64,000 nucleotides of DNA from Ornithinimicrobium cerasi (GCF_003702705.1 NZ_QZMN01000003.1:186001-250000); one strand, 5' to 3'. Shown: positions 28,905 through 37,596, counted from the first letter of the stretch. A program made the numbers and translations. The notes: generated by a model not told the origin, from the letters alone.

Positions 28905-30316
28905 CCTACCTCCTCGCCGACGTCGGGTCGACGTTCACCAAGGCCGCCCTGGTCTCGGAGGAGGGGAGCCTCCTCGCGCGGGCCGCGGTGCCGACCACGG
29001 TCGGTCCCGGCCGGGACGTCCTCGACGGGCTGATCGAGGTATGCCGTGCGCTCGCGGTCCGCGACCCCCTCACCACCGCGACCGACGGGTCGGGAAGGAC
29101 CGACCGACGGGGCGGCACGGTCGGCGAGCGGCTCGACGTCCCCGACCCCCTCGACCCCCGGCACCGTGACCGGGTCCTCGTCTGCTCCAGCGCCGGGGGC
29201 GGGCTGCGGCTCGCGGTGGTCGGCTACGAACGCGCGGTCACCGCCGAGGCCGGCCAGCGCGTGGGGCTGTCGGCCGGGGCCAAGGTCGTGCACGTGGCGG
29301 CGGGTCCGCTGGGCACGGCCGACGTCGCCGCGCTGCGCGCCGCCCGCCCCGACGTCGTGCTCCTGGTGGGCGGGACCGACGGCGGCAACGCGGAGGTCCT
29401 GCTCCACAACGCCCGCCGGCTGGCGCGTTCCCGCGTCGGCGCGCCCGTCGTGGTCGCCGGCAACCGGGACGCGAGGGAGGAGGTGGCCGCGGAGCTGGCC
29501 GCGACGGGGCGACGCGTGACGCTGACCGACAACGTCCTGCCGCGGATCGGCGTGGTCGAGCCCGGTCCGGCCCGGCGCGCGATCCGGGAGGTCTTCCTGC
29601 GGCACGTGATCGGGGGCAAGGGCCTCTCGCGGGGGCCCCGCTTCGCGCGCCTCGTCCGGGCCGCCACCCCCGACGCCGTGCTCTCCGGAGTCGAGGTGCT
29701 GGCCGAGGTGGTCGACGGCGACGTGCTCGTGGTCGACGTGGGCGGGGCGACCACCGACGTCTACTCCGTGCTCACCCCGCAGGGCGAGGACGCCTCGCTG
29801 CGCAAGCACGTCGTGGCACCGCTGTGGCACGCCCGGACGGTCGAGGGCGACCTCGGGATGCGCTGGGGTGCGCCGGGGGTGCTGGAGTCGGCGCGGGCGG
29901 AGGGACTGCTCGGTGCTGCGGGTGGACCAGCCCTCGACGCGTGGGTGGCGCGGGCCGCGACGGACCCGGGGCTGCTGCCCGCCGACGACGCTGACCACGC
30001 CCGCGACCTCACCCTGGCCCGGCTCGCGGCGACCGTGGCCGCCCGTCGGCACGGTCGCCCTGGGGGTCCCGGGGAGGCTCCGAGGCCTCTCCAGGACGTG
30101 ACCGTCCTCGTCGGCTCGGGCGGCGTGCTGCGGCACTCGCCCAAGGCCGACGCCGACGCCGTGCTGGCCGCGGTGCTGGCGGACCACGGCGGCGGGTGGC
30201 GCCCGCCGGCGAACGCGCGGACCCGCGTGGACACGGCATACCTGCTCCTCGCGGCGGGACTGCTGGCGCCCGCGCACCCCGCCCTGGCCCGCGCGGTCGC
30301 CGCCCGGATCGTCTGA
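28901..30316 (+). CDS. MutL/GlmL-type glutamate mutase activator
   Basis: 471 residues. ASKHA-like ATPase signatures: LLADVGSTFTKAAL at the N-terminus, DVVLLVGGTDGGN, VLVVDVGGATTDVYSV and VTVLVGSGGVLRHSP. GlmL proteins are thought to reactivate adenosylcobalamin glutamate mutase (GlmES). No mutase subunit is encoded in the window, so this is an orphan. It may serve a mutase encoded elsewhere, or some other partner. GTG start overlaps the small membrane protein stop. Confidence 0.88.
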   Translation: MTYLLADVGSTFTKAALVSEEGSLLARAAVPTTVGPGRDVLDGLIEVCRALAVRDPLTTATDGSGRTDRRGGTVGERLDVPDPLDPRHRDRVLVCSSAGGGLRLAVVGYERAVTAEAGQRVGLSAGAKVVHVAAGPLGTADVAALRAARPDVVLLVGGTDGGNAEVLLHNARRLARSRVGAPVVVAGNRDAREEVAAELAATGRRVTLTDNVLPRIGVVEPGPARRAIREVFLRHVIGGKGLSRGPRFARLVRAATPDAVLSGVEVLAEVVDGDVLVVDVGGATTDVYSVLTPQGEDASLRKHVVAPLWHARTVEGDLGMRWGAPGVLESARAEGLLGAAGGPALDAWVARAATDPGLLPADDADHARDLTLARLAATVAARRHGRPGGPGEAPRPLQDVTVLVGSGGVLRHSPKADADAVLAAVLADHGGGWRPPANARTRVDTAYLLLAAGLLAPAHPALARAVAARIV

Positions 30317-30337
30317 CGCCCCGCTGGGGGGCGGGAC

Positions 30338-30343
30338 TAGGCT
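30338..30343 (+). promoter_or_regulatory. -10 box of a leaderless transcript (ilvA)
   Basis: TAGGCT ends 7 bases before the GTG at 30351; no ribosome site is present. Confidence 0.5.
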
Positions 30344-30350
30344 CCCTTCC

Positions 30351-31580
30351 GTGCCGACCTCTCCCGCCGTGACCCTGGACGACGTGCTCGCCGCCCGCGA
30401 GGTGCTGGCGGAGGTGCTCACCCCCACGCCGGTGGAGCGGAGCCGCTCGCTGAGCGAGCGGACCGGGCTGGAGGTGCACCTCAAGTGCGAGAACCTGCAG
30501 CGTGCCGGGTCGTTCAAGATGCGGGGCGCCTACACCCGGATGGCCCGCCTCACCGAGGAGGAGCGTGGGCGCGGCGTGGTGGCCGCGAGCGCCGGCAACC
30601 ACGCGCAGGGGGTCGGCCTCGCCGCCCGGCTGCTCGGCATCACGGCGACGGTCTACATGCCGTTCGGCGCCGCCATGCCCAAGCTGGCCGCGACCCGGGG
30701 CTACGGCGCCACCGTCGTGCAGGTGGGCACCACCATCGACGACTGCATCGAGGAGGCGCGCCGGCACGAGCAGGAGACCGGGGCGGTCTTCATCCCGCCG
30801 TTCGACCACCCGGACATCGTCGCGGGGCAGGGCACGTGCGGCCTGGAGATCCTCGAGCAGGTGCCCGACGTGCGGACCATCCTCGTGTGCACCGGTGGCG
30901 GGGGGCTGCTGGCCGGCATCGCCACCGCCGTCAAGGCCCTGCGCCCCGAGGTCACCGTCGTGGGGGTCCAGGCCGAGGAGGCCGCCGCCTGGCCGCCGTC
31001 CCTCACGGCCGGGCACCCGGTGGCGCTGGGGAGGATGAGCACGATGGCCGACGGCATCGCGGTCGGCCGGCCCGGTGACGTCCCGTTCGGCCTGGTCGCG
31101 GAGCTGGTCGACGGCGTCGAGACGGTGAGCGAGGACTCCATCGCGCGGGCGGTGCTCTTCCTCGCCGAGCGCGCCAAGCTGGTGGTCGAGCCGGCGGGCG
31201 CGGCGGCCACCGCCCACCTGATGGACCTGGGGGAGGACGCGGCGCGACGCTACGAGGGGCCGGTCGTCGCAGTCGTCTCCGGCGGCAACATCGACCCGTT
31301 GCTGCTCCTGCGCATCATCCGGACCGGCCTGACGGTCGCGGGGCGCTACCTCCAGCTGCGCGTCCGCGTGCCCGACCGACCCGGCGAGCTGGCCGCCGTG
31401 CTGGCCCTCCTCGCCGAGCTGCGCTGCAACGTGCTGGAGGTCCAGCACCACCGGCGGGTGGTCGGGCTGAAGGTCCACGAGGTGGCCATCTCGATGACGC
31501 TGGAGACCACCGGCCACGACCACTCCGCCGAGGTCGTGCGTGCCCTCCAGGACCGGAGCTACACGGTCGAGCAGGTCTGA
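30351..31580 (+). CDS. ilvA: Threonine ammonia-lyase
   Basis: 409 residues. A PLP enzyme that turns threonine into 2-oxobutyrate. The PLP lysine lies in GSFKMRGAY near residue 58, SAGNHAQG binds the cofactor phosphate side, and GGGGLLAG is the glycine loop. The C-terminal 70 residues form one ACT-like domain (LRVRVPDRPGELAAVLALL), the shorter catabolic type rather than the two-ACT biosynthetic enzyme. GTG start with leaderless-type promoter. Confidence 0.93.
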   Translation: MPTSPAVTLDDVLAAREVLAEVLTPTPVERSRSLSERTGLEVHLKCENLQRAGSFKMRGAYTRMARLTEEERGRGVVAASAGNHAQGVGLAARLLGITATVYMPFGAAMPKLAATRGYGATVVQVGTTIDDCIEEARRHEQETGAVFIPPFDHPDIVAGQGTCGLEILEQVPDVRTILVCTGGGGLLAGIATAVKALRPEVTVVGVQAEEAAAWPPSLTAGHPVALGRMSTMADGIAVGRPGDVPFGLVAELVDGVETVSEDSIARAVLFLAERAKLVVEPAGAAATAHLMDLGEDAARRYEGPVVAVVSGGNIDPLLLLRIIRTGLTVAGRYLQLRVRVPDRPGELAAVLALLAELRCNVLEVQHHRRVVGLKVHEVAISMTLETTGHDHSAEVVRALQDRSYTVEQV

Positions 31581-31619
31581 GCGGGTCCGTCCCATCTCGA
31601 CTCCCCGGCCGTTCGGGGC

Positions 31620-31737
31620 TAGACTCGTAGGTCAACCACGGTCCGGGCAGAAGGTGCCCGGACCTTGTGTTTGGGACGGGGCCCGCCCAGTGCGGGCGCC
31701 GTAAGGGTCCCAGGCACGCCGAAGGAGGAAGAGAATC
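31620..31737 (+). promoter_or_regulatory. greA promoter and structured leader
   Basis: TAGACT (31620-31625) with TCGACT 17 bases upstream is a likely promoter. The roughly 105-base leader then holds a perfect 10-base hairpin (31640-31649 with 31655-31664) followed by TTGTGTTT, which resembles an intrinsic terminator. A second structure follows: GGGAC/GTCCC outside and GCCCGC/GCGGGC inside (31673-31711). The GAAGGAGGAAG ribosome site comes last. Confidence 0.6.
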
Positions 31738-32232
31738 GTGACCGGGATTGCCAACGACGCCAGCTACCTGACCCAGGAGGCGTACGAGCGGCTCAAGGGT
31801 GAGCTCGCCCAGCTGAGCGGGGAGGGCCGCACAGAGATCGCGCGACGCATCGAGGCGGCGCGCGACGAGGGCGACCTCAAGGAGAACGGTGGCTACCACG
31901 CCGCCAAGGAGGAGCAGGGCAAGATGGAGGCCCGCATCCGCCAGCTCGAGCACCTCCTGCAGAACGCGGTCGTCGGCACCGCCCCCGCCGACGACGGGAT
32001 CGTCGAGCCGGGCATGATCGTCACGGTCGAGCTGTTCGGCGACGAGGAGGTCTTCCTCCTCGGCTCCCGCGAGATCATCAACGAGGGCGACGATCTGAAG
32101 GTCTACAGCGAGAAGTCCCCCCTGGGGGCCGCGCTGATGGGCCACAAGCCGGGTGACACCGTCACCTACGAGGCCCCGACCGGCAAGCAGGTCGAGGTCC
32201 GGATCGTCGAGGCCTCGCCCTACAAGGCCTGA
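31738..32232 (+). CDS. greA: Transcription elongation factor GreA
   Basis: 164 residues, full length. The N-terminal coiled coil carries the acidic tip RDEGDLKENGGYHAAKEEQ, which enters the RNA polymerase secondary channel and triggers transcript cleavage; the C-terminal FKBP-like domain includes SPLGAALMGHKPGDTV. GTG start with a strong AGGAGG site. Order greA, DUF4307, mca matches mycobacteria. Confidence 0.97.
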   Translation: MTGIANDASYLTQEAYERLKGELAQLSGEGRTEIARRIEAARDEGDLKENGGYHAAKEEQGKMEARIRQLEHLLQNAVVGTAPADDGIVEPGMIVTVELFGDEEVFLLGSREIINEGDDLKVYSEKSPLGAALMGHKPGDTVTYEAPTGKQVEVRIVEASPYKA

Positions 32233-32289
32233 CTGCTGCGGCGGAGGGCCTCGGGCCCCCGCCACCCACCGAGGCGTCGTCCGCCGGGC

Positions 32290-32778
32290 TCACCGCCCCG
32301 CGGGCGGCGCCTCGTCGGCATACCGGCAGGAGTCGACGTAGCCGGTGACCGCCTCGGTCGCCGTCTGCACGGACCCGATGTGGCGAGACGGCGACGACGC
32401 GGTCGGGCCGACCTCCACCTCGGTGCGGCCCACGACCGTGTGGCTGCCGTCCTGGGCCTCCAGCTCGCAGACGACGGCGCGTGCGGGGTCCCGGCGCAGG
32501 TCGAACCGGACGTCGACCTGGGTGGCCGAGACGACGTCGTGCCCCGTGAACACCCAGTGCACGCGTCCGGCGGTCGCGGCGACGCCGAACCACACGGCGA
32601 GCGCGACCATCACCGTGACGCCGAGCCCGCCGACCCACCACCACAGCCTCCGGTGACCCTCCGGGCGCGAGGCCCGCCACCCGTCCTCGTCCTCCTCCGT
32701 CGTCCAGGGCTCCTGGTCCGCGCGGGGCGCGGGAGGCCCCGTGCGGAGGGGCTCGTGCGGGGGCGGCGGGGTGGTCAC
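32290..32778 (-). CDS. DUF4307 single-pass membrane protein
   Basis: 162 residues: Pro-rich cytoplasmic N-terminus (about 1-45), one transmembrane helix (WWVGGLGVTVMVALAVWFGV), then an extracytoplasmic beta-rich domain with VDVRFDLRRDPARAVVCELEAQ. This layout and the location between greA and mca define DUF4307. Function unknown. GTG at 32778 is chosen; the frame continues upstream but with no family-like sequence. Confidence 0.85.
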   Translation of the reverse strand: MTTPPPPHEPLRTGPPAPRADQEPWTTEEDEDGWRASRPEGHRRLWWWVGGLGVTVMVALAVWFGVAATAGRVHWVFTGHDVVSATQVDVRFDLRRDPARAVVCELEAQDGSHTVVGRTEVEVGPTASSPSRHIGSVQTATEAVTGYVDSCRYADEAPPAGR

Positions 32779-32872
32779 GGTGTCGTCACGTCCTCGGGCG
32801 GGTGAGAGGATGGAGGGTGCGGCGCACCGCCTGACGGTGCGCCTGACCATTGTCCGACATGGAGAGAGCCGC

Positions 32873-33916
32873 ATGACCACCGAGGGACTCCGACTGATGG
32901 CGGTGCACGCCCACCCGGACGACGAGTCGTCCAAGGGAGCCGCGACCACCGCACGGTACGTGGCCGAGGGGGTGCAGGTCCGCGTCGTCTCCTGCACCGG
33001 GGGTGAGCGTGGCGACATCCTCAACGAGAAGATGCGGGACGACCCCCAGATCGTGCGGGACATCGCCCAGGTGCGCCGCGACGAGATGGCGAGGGCCGCG
33101 GCGATCCTCGGGGTCAGTCACACGTGGCTGGGTTTCGTCGACTCGGGGCTGCCCGAGGGCGACCCGCTCCCACCCCTGCCGGAGGGGTGCTTCGCGCTCG
33201 AGCCGGTGGAGGTCACCGCCGAGGCGCTGGTGCGGGTGATCCGCGAGTTCCGCCCCCACGTGCTGACCACCTACGACGAGAACGGCGGCTACCCGCACCC
33301 CGACCACGTGATGACCCACGTGGTGACGATGGCGGCGTTCCGCGCCGCCGGCGACCCCACGGCATACCCGCACGCCGGCGAGCCGTGGCAGCCGCTGAAG
33401 GTCTACTACAACGCCTGGAGCCCGGAGCGTCTCGTGCGGCTCAACGACGCCATGGTGCGGGCCGGTCACGAGGCCCCGTTCGCCGACTGGCTCAAGAACA
33501 TCGACAGCCGGCCCCGGCGCACGATCACCACCCAGGTGCGCTGCGAGAACCACTTCGAGGCCCGCGACGACGCGCTGCGCGCCCACGCGACGCAGGTCGA
33601 CCCGGACGGCAGCTGGTTCACCGTGCCGATGGACGTGCAGCGGCAGGAGTGGCCCTTCGAGGACTACGAGCTGGCCGCCTCGCTCGTCCCCGTCGACCTG
33701 CCGGAGGACGACCTGTTCGGGGGGCTGCGCGGCCTCGACGACCTCGACGGGGTATGCCGTCGCGCACCCCGGCGCGACCCGTCCGGTGAGCTGGTCCTCG
33801 CCTACGCGACGACGCCTCCCGGCGCCGTCGACGAGGAGGCGCGGTCCACCCGCAGCCAGGACGCGGACGGCGACGGCCGCGACGACATGCGCTCCGAGGA
33901 GGGGCACGCCGAATGA
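32873..33916 (+). CDS. mca: Mycothiol S-conjugate amidase
   Basis: 347 residues. Mca cleaves mycothiol adducts to release mercapturic acids for export, a detoxification step special to Actinobacteria. Zinc motif HAHPDDESSKG near the N-terminus and HPDH in NGGYPHPDHVMTH are intact; ERGDILNEKM is shared with MshB/Mca. The C-terminal 30 residues are a variable acidic tail. The ATG at 32873 follows GGAGAG. Stop overlaps the next gene by four bases. Confidence 0.95.
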   Translation: MTTEGLRLMAVHAHPDDESSKGAATTARYVAEGVQVRVVSCTGGERGDILNEKMRDDPQIVRDIAQVRRDEMARAAAILGVSHTWLGFVDSGLPEGDPLPPLPEGCFALEPVEVTAEALVRVIREFRPHVLTTYDENGGYPHPDHVMTHVVTMAAFRAAGDPTAYPHAGEPWQPLKVYYNAWSPERLVRLNDAMVRAGHEAPFADWLKNIDSRPRRTITTQVRCENHFEARDDALRAHATQVDPDGSWFTVPMDVQRQEWPFEDYELAASLVPVDLPEDDLFGGLRGLDDLDGVCRRAPRRDPSGELVLAYATTPPGAVDEEARSTRSQDADGDGRDDMRSEEGHAE

Positions 33917-34188
33917 ACAGCACCGGTGTCGAGCTGACCGCCGGCCTCGGCGGGTTCCTCGTCGTCTTCGCCCTGGGCCTGGCCGTGTGGGTGCTCGGCC
34001 GCGACCTGACCCGCCGGCTGCGCCGCATGCGGCTGCGCGAGGAGGAGCGGCTCGCCGCCCTCCGTCAGGACGCCGCCGAGGCGCCGCGAGCCGGCAGCGC
34101 GAGTGGTGCTACCGGCGCTGCCGGTGCCGCGCCGACGTCGGGACCGGTGGCCGGACCGCGGGCGGACGAGCCCGACCCGCTGGCCTGA
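33913..34188 (+). CDS. Small single-pass membrane protein after mca
   Basis: 91 residues: one transmembrane helix (AGLGGFLVVFALGLAVWVLG, residues 9-28), a basic stretch DLTRRLRRMRLREEER and an Ala/Gly/Pro-rich tail. Corresponds in place and layout to mycobacterial Rv1083. Function unknown. ATGA overlap with mca. Confidence 0.75.
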   Translation: MNSTGVELTAGLGGFLVVFALGLAVWVLGRDLTRRLRRMRLREEERLAALRQDAAEAPRAGSASGATGAAGAAPTSGPVAGPRADEPDPLA

Positions 34189-34238
34189 CGGCCCGCTCCC
34201 GACGCGCTCGGACCGTCGATCGCTCGGGCCGCGTCAGG
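34184..34238. terminator. Long bidirectional hairpin spanning two convergent stops
   Basis: CCTGACGGCCCG (34184-34195) pairs with 34225-34238 apart from a 2-base bulge. The stem includes the stop codons of both flanking genes, so it should end both transcripts. Confidence 0.6.
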
Positions 34239-34953
34239 CCGTGGCGGCGTGCAGACCGAGGGCGGCGAGCAGCGCCGCGGCCCAGTGCGAGGAGAAGGCC
34301 GCCACGGTGAACGCGTGGAAGACCTCGTGGAAGCCGAACCACCGCGGGGAGGGGTTGGGGCGCTTGAGGCCGTACACCAGCGCGCCGAGGGTGTAGAGCA
34401 GCCCGCCGGCCGCGATCAGCGCGACCACGACGAGGCCGCCGGCCCGCCAGAACGGCACCAGGTAGAACACCGCGACCCAGCCGAGGGCGACGTAGACGAC
34501 CGTGTAGAGCCAGCGCGGCGCGCCGACCCAGAAGACCCGGAAGAGGACGCCCGCGATCGCCCCGGCCCACACCACCGTCAGCAGGGTCCGCTGCTGGTCG
34601 GGGGCCAGCAGCAGCACCGCGAACGGGGTGTGCGTGCCCGCGATGATGAGGAAGATGTTGGCGTGGTCGAACCGCTTGAGGACGCCGGCCGTTCGCGGTG
34701 ACCACCGGCCCCGGTGGTAGGCGGCGGACGTGGCGAAGAGCAGCACCGCGGTGATGCCGAAGATGACGGCGGCGAGCCGGCCGGGCGTGGTCGGGGTGAG
34801 CAGCACGAGGACGACCGACAGCACGATGCTGACCGGGACCATGCCGAGGTGCAGCCAGCCGCGCAGGTGCGGCTTGACCTGCTCGACGACGGCCTCGAGC
34901 ACCTCACCGGCCGAGCTGGCCCTCTCGTGGGCGGGTTCGGACGCGCGGTTCAT
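34234..34953 (-). CDS. Hemolysin III / TrhA (PAQR) family membrane protein
   Basis: 239 residues with seven transmembrane helices. PAQR metal-binding residues are seen in AYHRG, FDHANIFLIIAGTHTPF and FHEVFHAFT. The bacterial family affects membrane fluidity and fatty-acid balance; haemolysis is a historical label. The ATG at 34953 is fixed by the operator/promoter region just upstream. Same position as Rv1085c in M. tuberculosis. Confidence 0.92.
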   Translation of the reverse strand: MNRASEPAHERASSAGEVLEAVVEQVKPHLRGWLHLGMVPVSIVLSVVLVLLTPTTPGRLAAVIFGITAVLLFATSAAYHRGRWSPRTAGVLKRFDHANIFLIIAGTHTPFAVLLLAPDQQRTLLTVVWAGAIAGVLFRVFWVGAPRWLYTVVYVALGWVAVFYLVPFWRAGGLVVVALIAAGGLLYTLGALVYGLKRPNPSPRWFGFHEVFHAFTVAAFSSHWAAALLAALGLHAATA

Positions 34954-34962
34954 GGGTCAAGG

Positions 34963-34995
34963 GTAACTTACGGTGGCGTAGGTTACGGAACCGTA
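34963..34995 (-). promoter_or_regulatory. Double inverted-repeat operator at hemolysin III promoter
   Basis: GTAACTTACG and CGTAGGTTAC (34963-34986, one mismatch) overlap a second palindrome TACGG-AA-CCGTA (34984-34995). On the minus strand TAAGTT (34970-34965) would be the -10 box 11 bases before the start, so a bound protein would block transcription. The form suits a TetR-type repressor. Confidence 0.55.
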
Positions 34996-35018
34996 GGTCA
35001 GGCGCGGGACGGGCGCAC

Positions 35019-35100
35019 GCCACTCAGGTGCGTGGCCGGTGCCCGGCCGGGCGAGGTATGACGTGCGCGCGCCACTCACGTGGGTGGCCGGTGCCGGGGG
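35019..35100. repeat. Second locus of the 52-bp repeat family
   Basis: GCCACTCAGGTGCGTGGCCGG at 35019 and GCCACTCACGTGGGTGGCCGG at 35071 are 52 bases apart and share the GCCACTCACGTG core with the array at 19335. Confidence 0.75.
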
Positions 35101-35135
35101 TGGCCCGCCCACGGCCGACGTCCAGAGTGGAGGGA

Positions 35136-35141
35136 TAGGTT
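35136..35141 (+). promoter_or_regulatory. -10 box of a leaderless transcript (prenyl transferase)
   Basis: TAGGTT ends 6 bases before the ATG at 35148. Confidence 0.5.
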
Positions 35142-35147
35142 TGGCGC

Positions 35148-35912
35148 ATGCAGACGCCGCGGGACCTGGTCTACCGGGCCTACACCTCGTCGCTGCGGCG
35201 GCAGCTGCCCGCCGAGCAGCTGCCCAGGCACATCGGCGTCATGCTCGACGGCAACCGCCGGTGGGCCCGCGAGCGGGGCGCCGCGTCGGCCGACGGGCAC
35301 CGCGCGGGGGCGGACAACATCGCCCCGTTCCTGGGCTGGTGCGAGGAGGCCGGGGTCGAGGTCGTCACCCTCTGGCTGCTGTCGACCGACAACCTCAACC
35401 GGCCGCCCTCCGAGCTCGAACCCCTGCTCGGGATCATCGAGGGTGTCGTCACCGACCTCTCCCAGACCCGGCGCTGGCAGGTCCGGGTCGTCGGGGCCCT
35501 GGACCTGCTCCCCCCGGAGACCGCCGCGCGCCTGGGGGAGGCGGCCTCCCGCACCGCCGACGTCTCCGGCATGGTCGTCAACGTCGCCATCGGCTACGGC
35601 GGCCGGCGGGAGATCGCCGACGCCGTCTGCTCGATGCTCGAGGAGGCCGCCGCTCAGGGGCGCACCCTGGAGGACCTCGCCAGCACCGTCACCGTCGAGG
35701 ACATCGCCGCGCACCTCTACACCAAGGGGCAGCCGGACCCCGACCTGGTCATCCGGACGTCGGGGGAGCAGCGGCTCGGCGGGTTCCTGCTGTGGCAGAG
35801 CGCGCACAGCGAGTTCTACTTCTGCGAGGCCTACTGGCCCGACTTCCGCGAGGTGGACTTCGTCCGTGCGCTGCGGGCCTACGCCGAGCGGGAGCGCCGC
35901 TTCGGCTCCTGA
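35148..35912 (+). CDS. cis-Isoprenyl diphosphate synthase (UppS family, Rv1086-like)
   Basis: 254 residues. Catalytic Asp34 in VMLDGNRRWARERG, ATDN-equivalent LLSTDNLNRP, and RTSGEQRLGGFLLWQSAHSEFYF identify the cis-prenyl transferase family. Its place next to the hemolysin III gene matches Rv1086, the short-chain Z-farnesyl diphosphate synthase, so it may make a C15 primer rather than full undecaprenyl diphosphate. Sequence alone does not settle chain length. Confidence 0.9.
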   Translation: MQTPRDLVYRAYTSSLRRQLPAEQLPRHIGVMLDGNRRWARERGAASADGHRAGADNIAPFLGWCEEAGVEVVTLWLLSTDNLNRPPSELEPLLGIIEGVVTDLSQTRRWQVRVVGALDLLPPETAARLGEAASRTADVSGMVVNVAIGYGGRREIADAVCSMLEEAAAQGRTLEDLASTVTVEDIAAHLYTKGQPDPDLVIRTSGEQRLGGFLLWQSAHSEFYFCEAYWPDFREVDFVRALRAYAERERRFGS

Positions 35913-35925
35913 CCGGGAATGGGCA

Positions 35926-35931
35926 TAGTCT
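35926..35931 (+). promoter_or_regulatory. -10 box of a leaderless transcript (substrate-binding protein)
   Basis: TAGTCT ends 8 bases before the ATG at 35940, inside the 27-base gap after the prenyl transferase gene; no ribosome site. Confidence 0.5.
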
Positions 35932-35939
35932 GCCCTGCT

Positions 35940-36767
35940 ATGAACCTGCGATCGCTCCGCACCCTGTCCGTCGCCACCGCGGCGATGCTCGCCCTCGCCG
36001 CCTGCGGGTCCGAGGAGGGGGACGGCGACGCCGGGGCGGGTGAGCTCGACCTGGTCGCCGACGGCACCCTCACCGTCTGCTCCGACGTCCCGTACCCGCC
36101 GTTCGAGGACTTCGACGAGTCCTCCCCGTCGGGCTTCACCGGCTTCGACATCGACATCGTCCAGGCCGTCGCCGACGGTCTCGACCTGGAGCTGGCCGTC
36201 AAGGACTCCTCCTTCGACGGTCTGCAGTCCGGGCTGGCCCTGAACGCCGGCGAGTGCGACCTCGCCGCCTCGGCCATGACGATCACCGAGGAGCGCCAGG
36301 CGAACCTGGCGTTCAGCGACGGCTACTACGACTCCAAGCAGTCGCTGCTCGTCCCCGTGGGCTCCGACGTCGCCTCCATCGCCGACCTCGAGGGCAAGCG
36401 CGTCGGTGTCCAGCAGGGCACGACCGGTGAGGCCTACACCAACGAGAACGCCTCGGGTGCGGAGGTCATCAGCTTCCCCAGCGACGCCGAGATGTACCAG
36501 GCCATCCAGGCCGGTCAGGTCGACGCGCTGCTCCAGGACCTCCCGGTCAACCTCGTGCACACCGCCGGCGGTGACTTCGAGATCGTGGAGGAGTTCTCGA
36601 CCGAGGAGACCTACGGCCTGGCGATGAGGAAGGACAACGCCGCGCTCGTGGAGGCGGTCAACGGCCAGCTGTCCGAGCTGCGGGACAGCGGCGCCTACGA
36701 CGACCTCTACGAGAAGTACTTCTCCGAGGCAGCCGTCGACGACGCCGCCCAGACCAGCGACTCCTGA
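35940..36767 (+). CDS. Amino-acid ABC transporter substrate-binding lipoprotein
   Basis: 275 residues with signal peptide and lipobox L-A-A-C (Cys21), then a family 3 solute-binding domain: LTVCSDVPYPPFEDFDE, FDIDIVQAVADGLDLELAVK, LAASAMTITEERQANLAFSD and GVQQGTTGEAY. It should capture a polar amino acid outside the membrane and pass it to the permease encoded 34 bases downstream. The exact substrate cannot be read. Confidence 0.93.
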   Translation: MNLRSLRTLSVATAAMLALAACGSEEGDGDAGAGELDLVADGTLTVCSDVPYPPFEDFDESSPSGFTGFDIDIVQAVADGLDLELAVKDSSFDGLQSGLALNAGECDLAASAMTITEERQANLAFSDGYYDSKQSLLVPVGSDVASIADLEGKRVGVQQGTTGEAYTNENASGAEVISFPSDAEMYQAIQAGQVDALLQDLPVNLVHTAGGDFEIVEEFSTEETYGLAMRKDNAALVEAVNGQLSELRDSGAYDDLYEKYFSEAAVDDAAQTSDS

Positions 36768-36801
36768 GTCCGGCCCCCACGACGAGGACTGAGGCGGCGA
36801 C

Positions 36802-37596
36802 ATGACACGCAGAGCGCGCGAACGCGCACTGACCCTGTCCCTGTACGCGGTCTTCGTGGTGATCGTCGTCGTCGTCGCCCTCCTCGCGGACTGGGAGGCG
36901 ATCACGGCGAACTTCTTCCTGAGGGAGGGGTTCACCGGCACCTGGCGCGCCATGATCCTGGTGGCGGCCAAGAACACGATCCTCTACACGGTCGTGGCCT
37001 TCGCCGGCGGTTTCGTGCTGGCCATGGTGCTGGTGCTGATGAAGCTCGCCCCGGTCGCGCCCTTCCGCTGGCTGGCCACCGGCTACATCGAGCTGTTCCG
37101 GGGGCTCCCGGCGATCGTCGTCATCCTCTTCATGGGCTTCGGCGTGCCGATCGCCTTCGGCTGGCGGCCCCCGGGCGGGGTGGTCGGCGCCGGTCTGGTC
37201 GCGCTGATGATGGTGGCCGGGGCCTACATGGCCGAGACGATCCGCGCCGGCATCGAGGCGGTGCCGAAGGGGCAGACCGAGGCGGCCCGCTCGCTGGGCA
37301 TGAACGGCTCGTGGACGATGGCCTCGATCGTGATGCCCCAGGCGCTGCGGATCGTGATCCCGCCGCTGACCAACGAGCTGGTGATCCTCCTCAAGGACAC
37401 CTCCCTGCTGTTCGTCCTGGGCATGGCGGCGAGCCAGCAGGAGCTCACGGTGGCGGCGCGCAATCTGATGAGCTCGGGGCCCTCGGCGGGGACGGCGACC
37501 AGCCTGGTGTTCGCGGCGCTGCTCTACCTGGCCATCACGCTGCCGCTCACCCAGCTGGTCGCGTGGATGGAACGCAAGCAGAAGAGGAGCCGGTGA
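36802..37596 (+). CDS. Polar amino-acid ABC transporter permease
   Basis: 264 residues, five or six transmembrane helices, with the His/Glu/Gln-permease signature [20 protein letters not shown] and EAA loop [22 protein letters not shown], which touches the ATPase. Works with the flanking binding protein and ATPase. The stop shares a base with the next ATG (TGATG). Confidence 0.95.
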   Translation: MTRRARERALTLSLYAVFVVIVVVVALLADWEAITANFFLREGFTGTWRAMILVAAKNTILYTVVAFAGGFVLAMVLVLMKLAPVAPFRWLATGYIELFRGLPAIVVILFMGFGVPIAFGWRPPGGVVGAGLVALMMVAGAYMAETIRAGIEAVPKGQTEAARSLGMNGSWTMASIVMPQALRIVIPPLTNELVILLKDTSLLFVLGMAASQQELTVAARNLMSSGPSAGTATSLVFAALLYLAITLPLTQLVAWMERKQKRSR

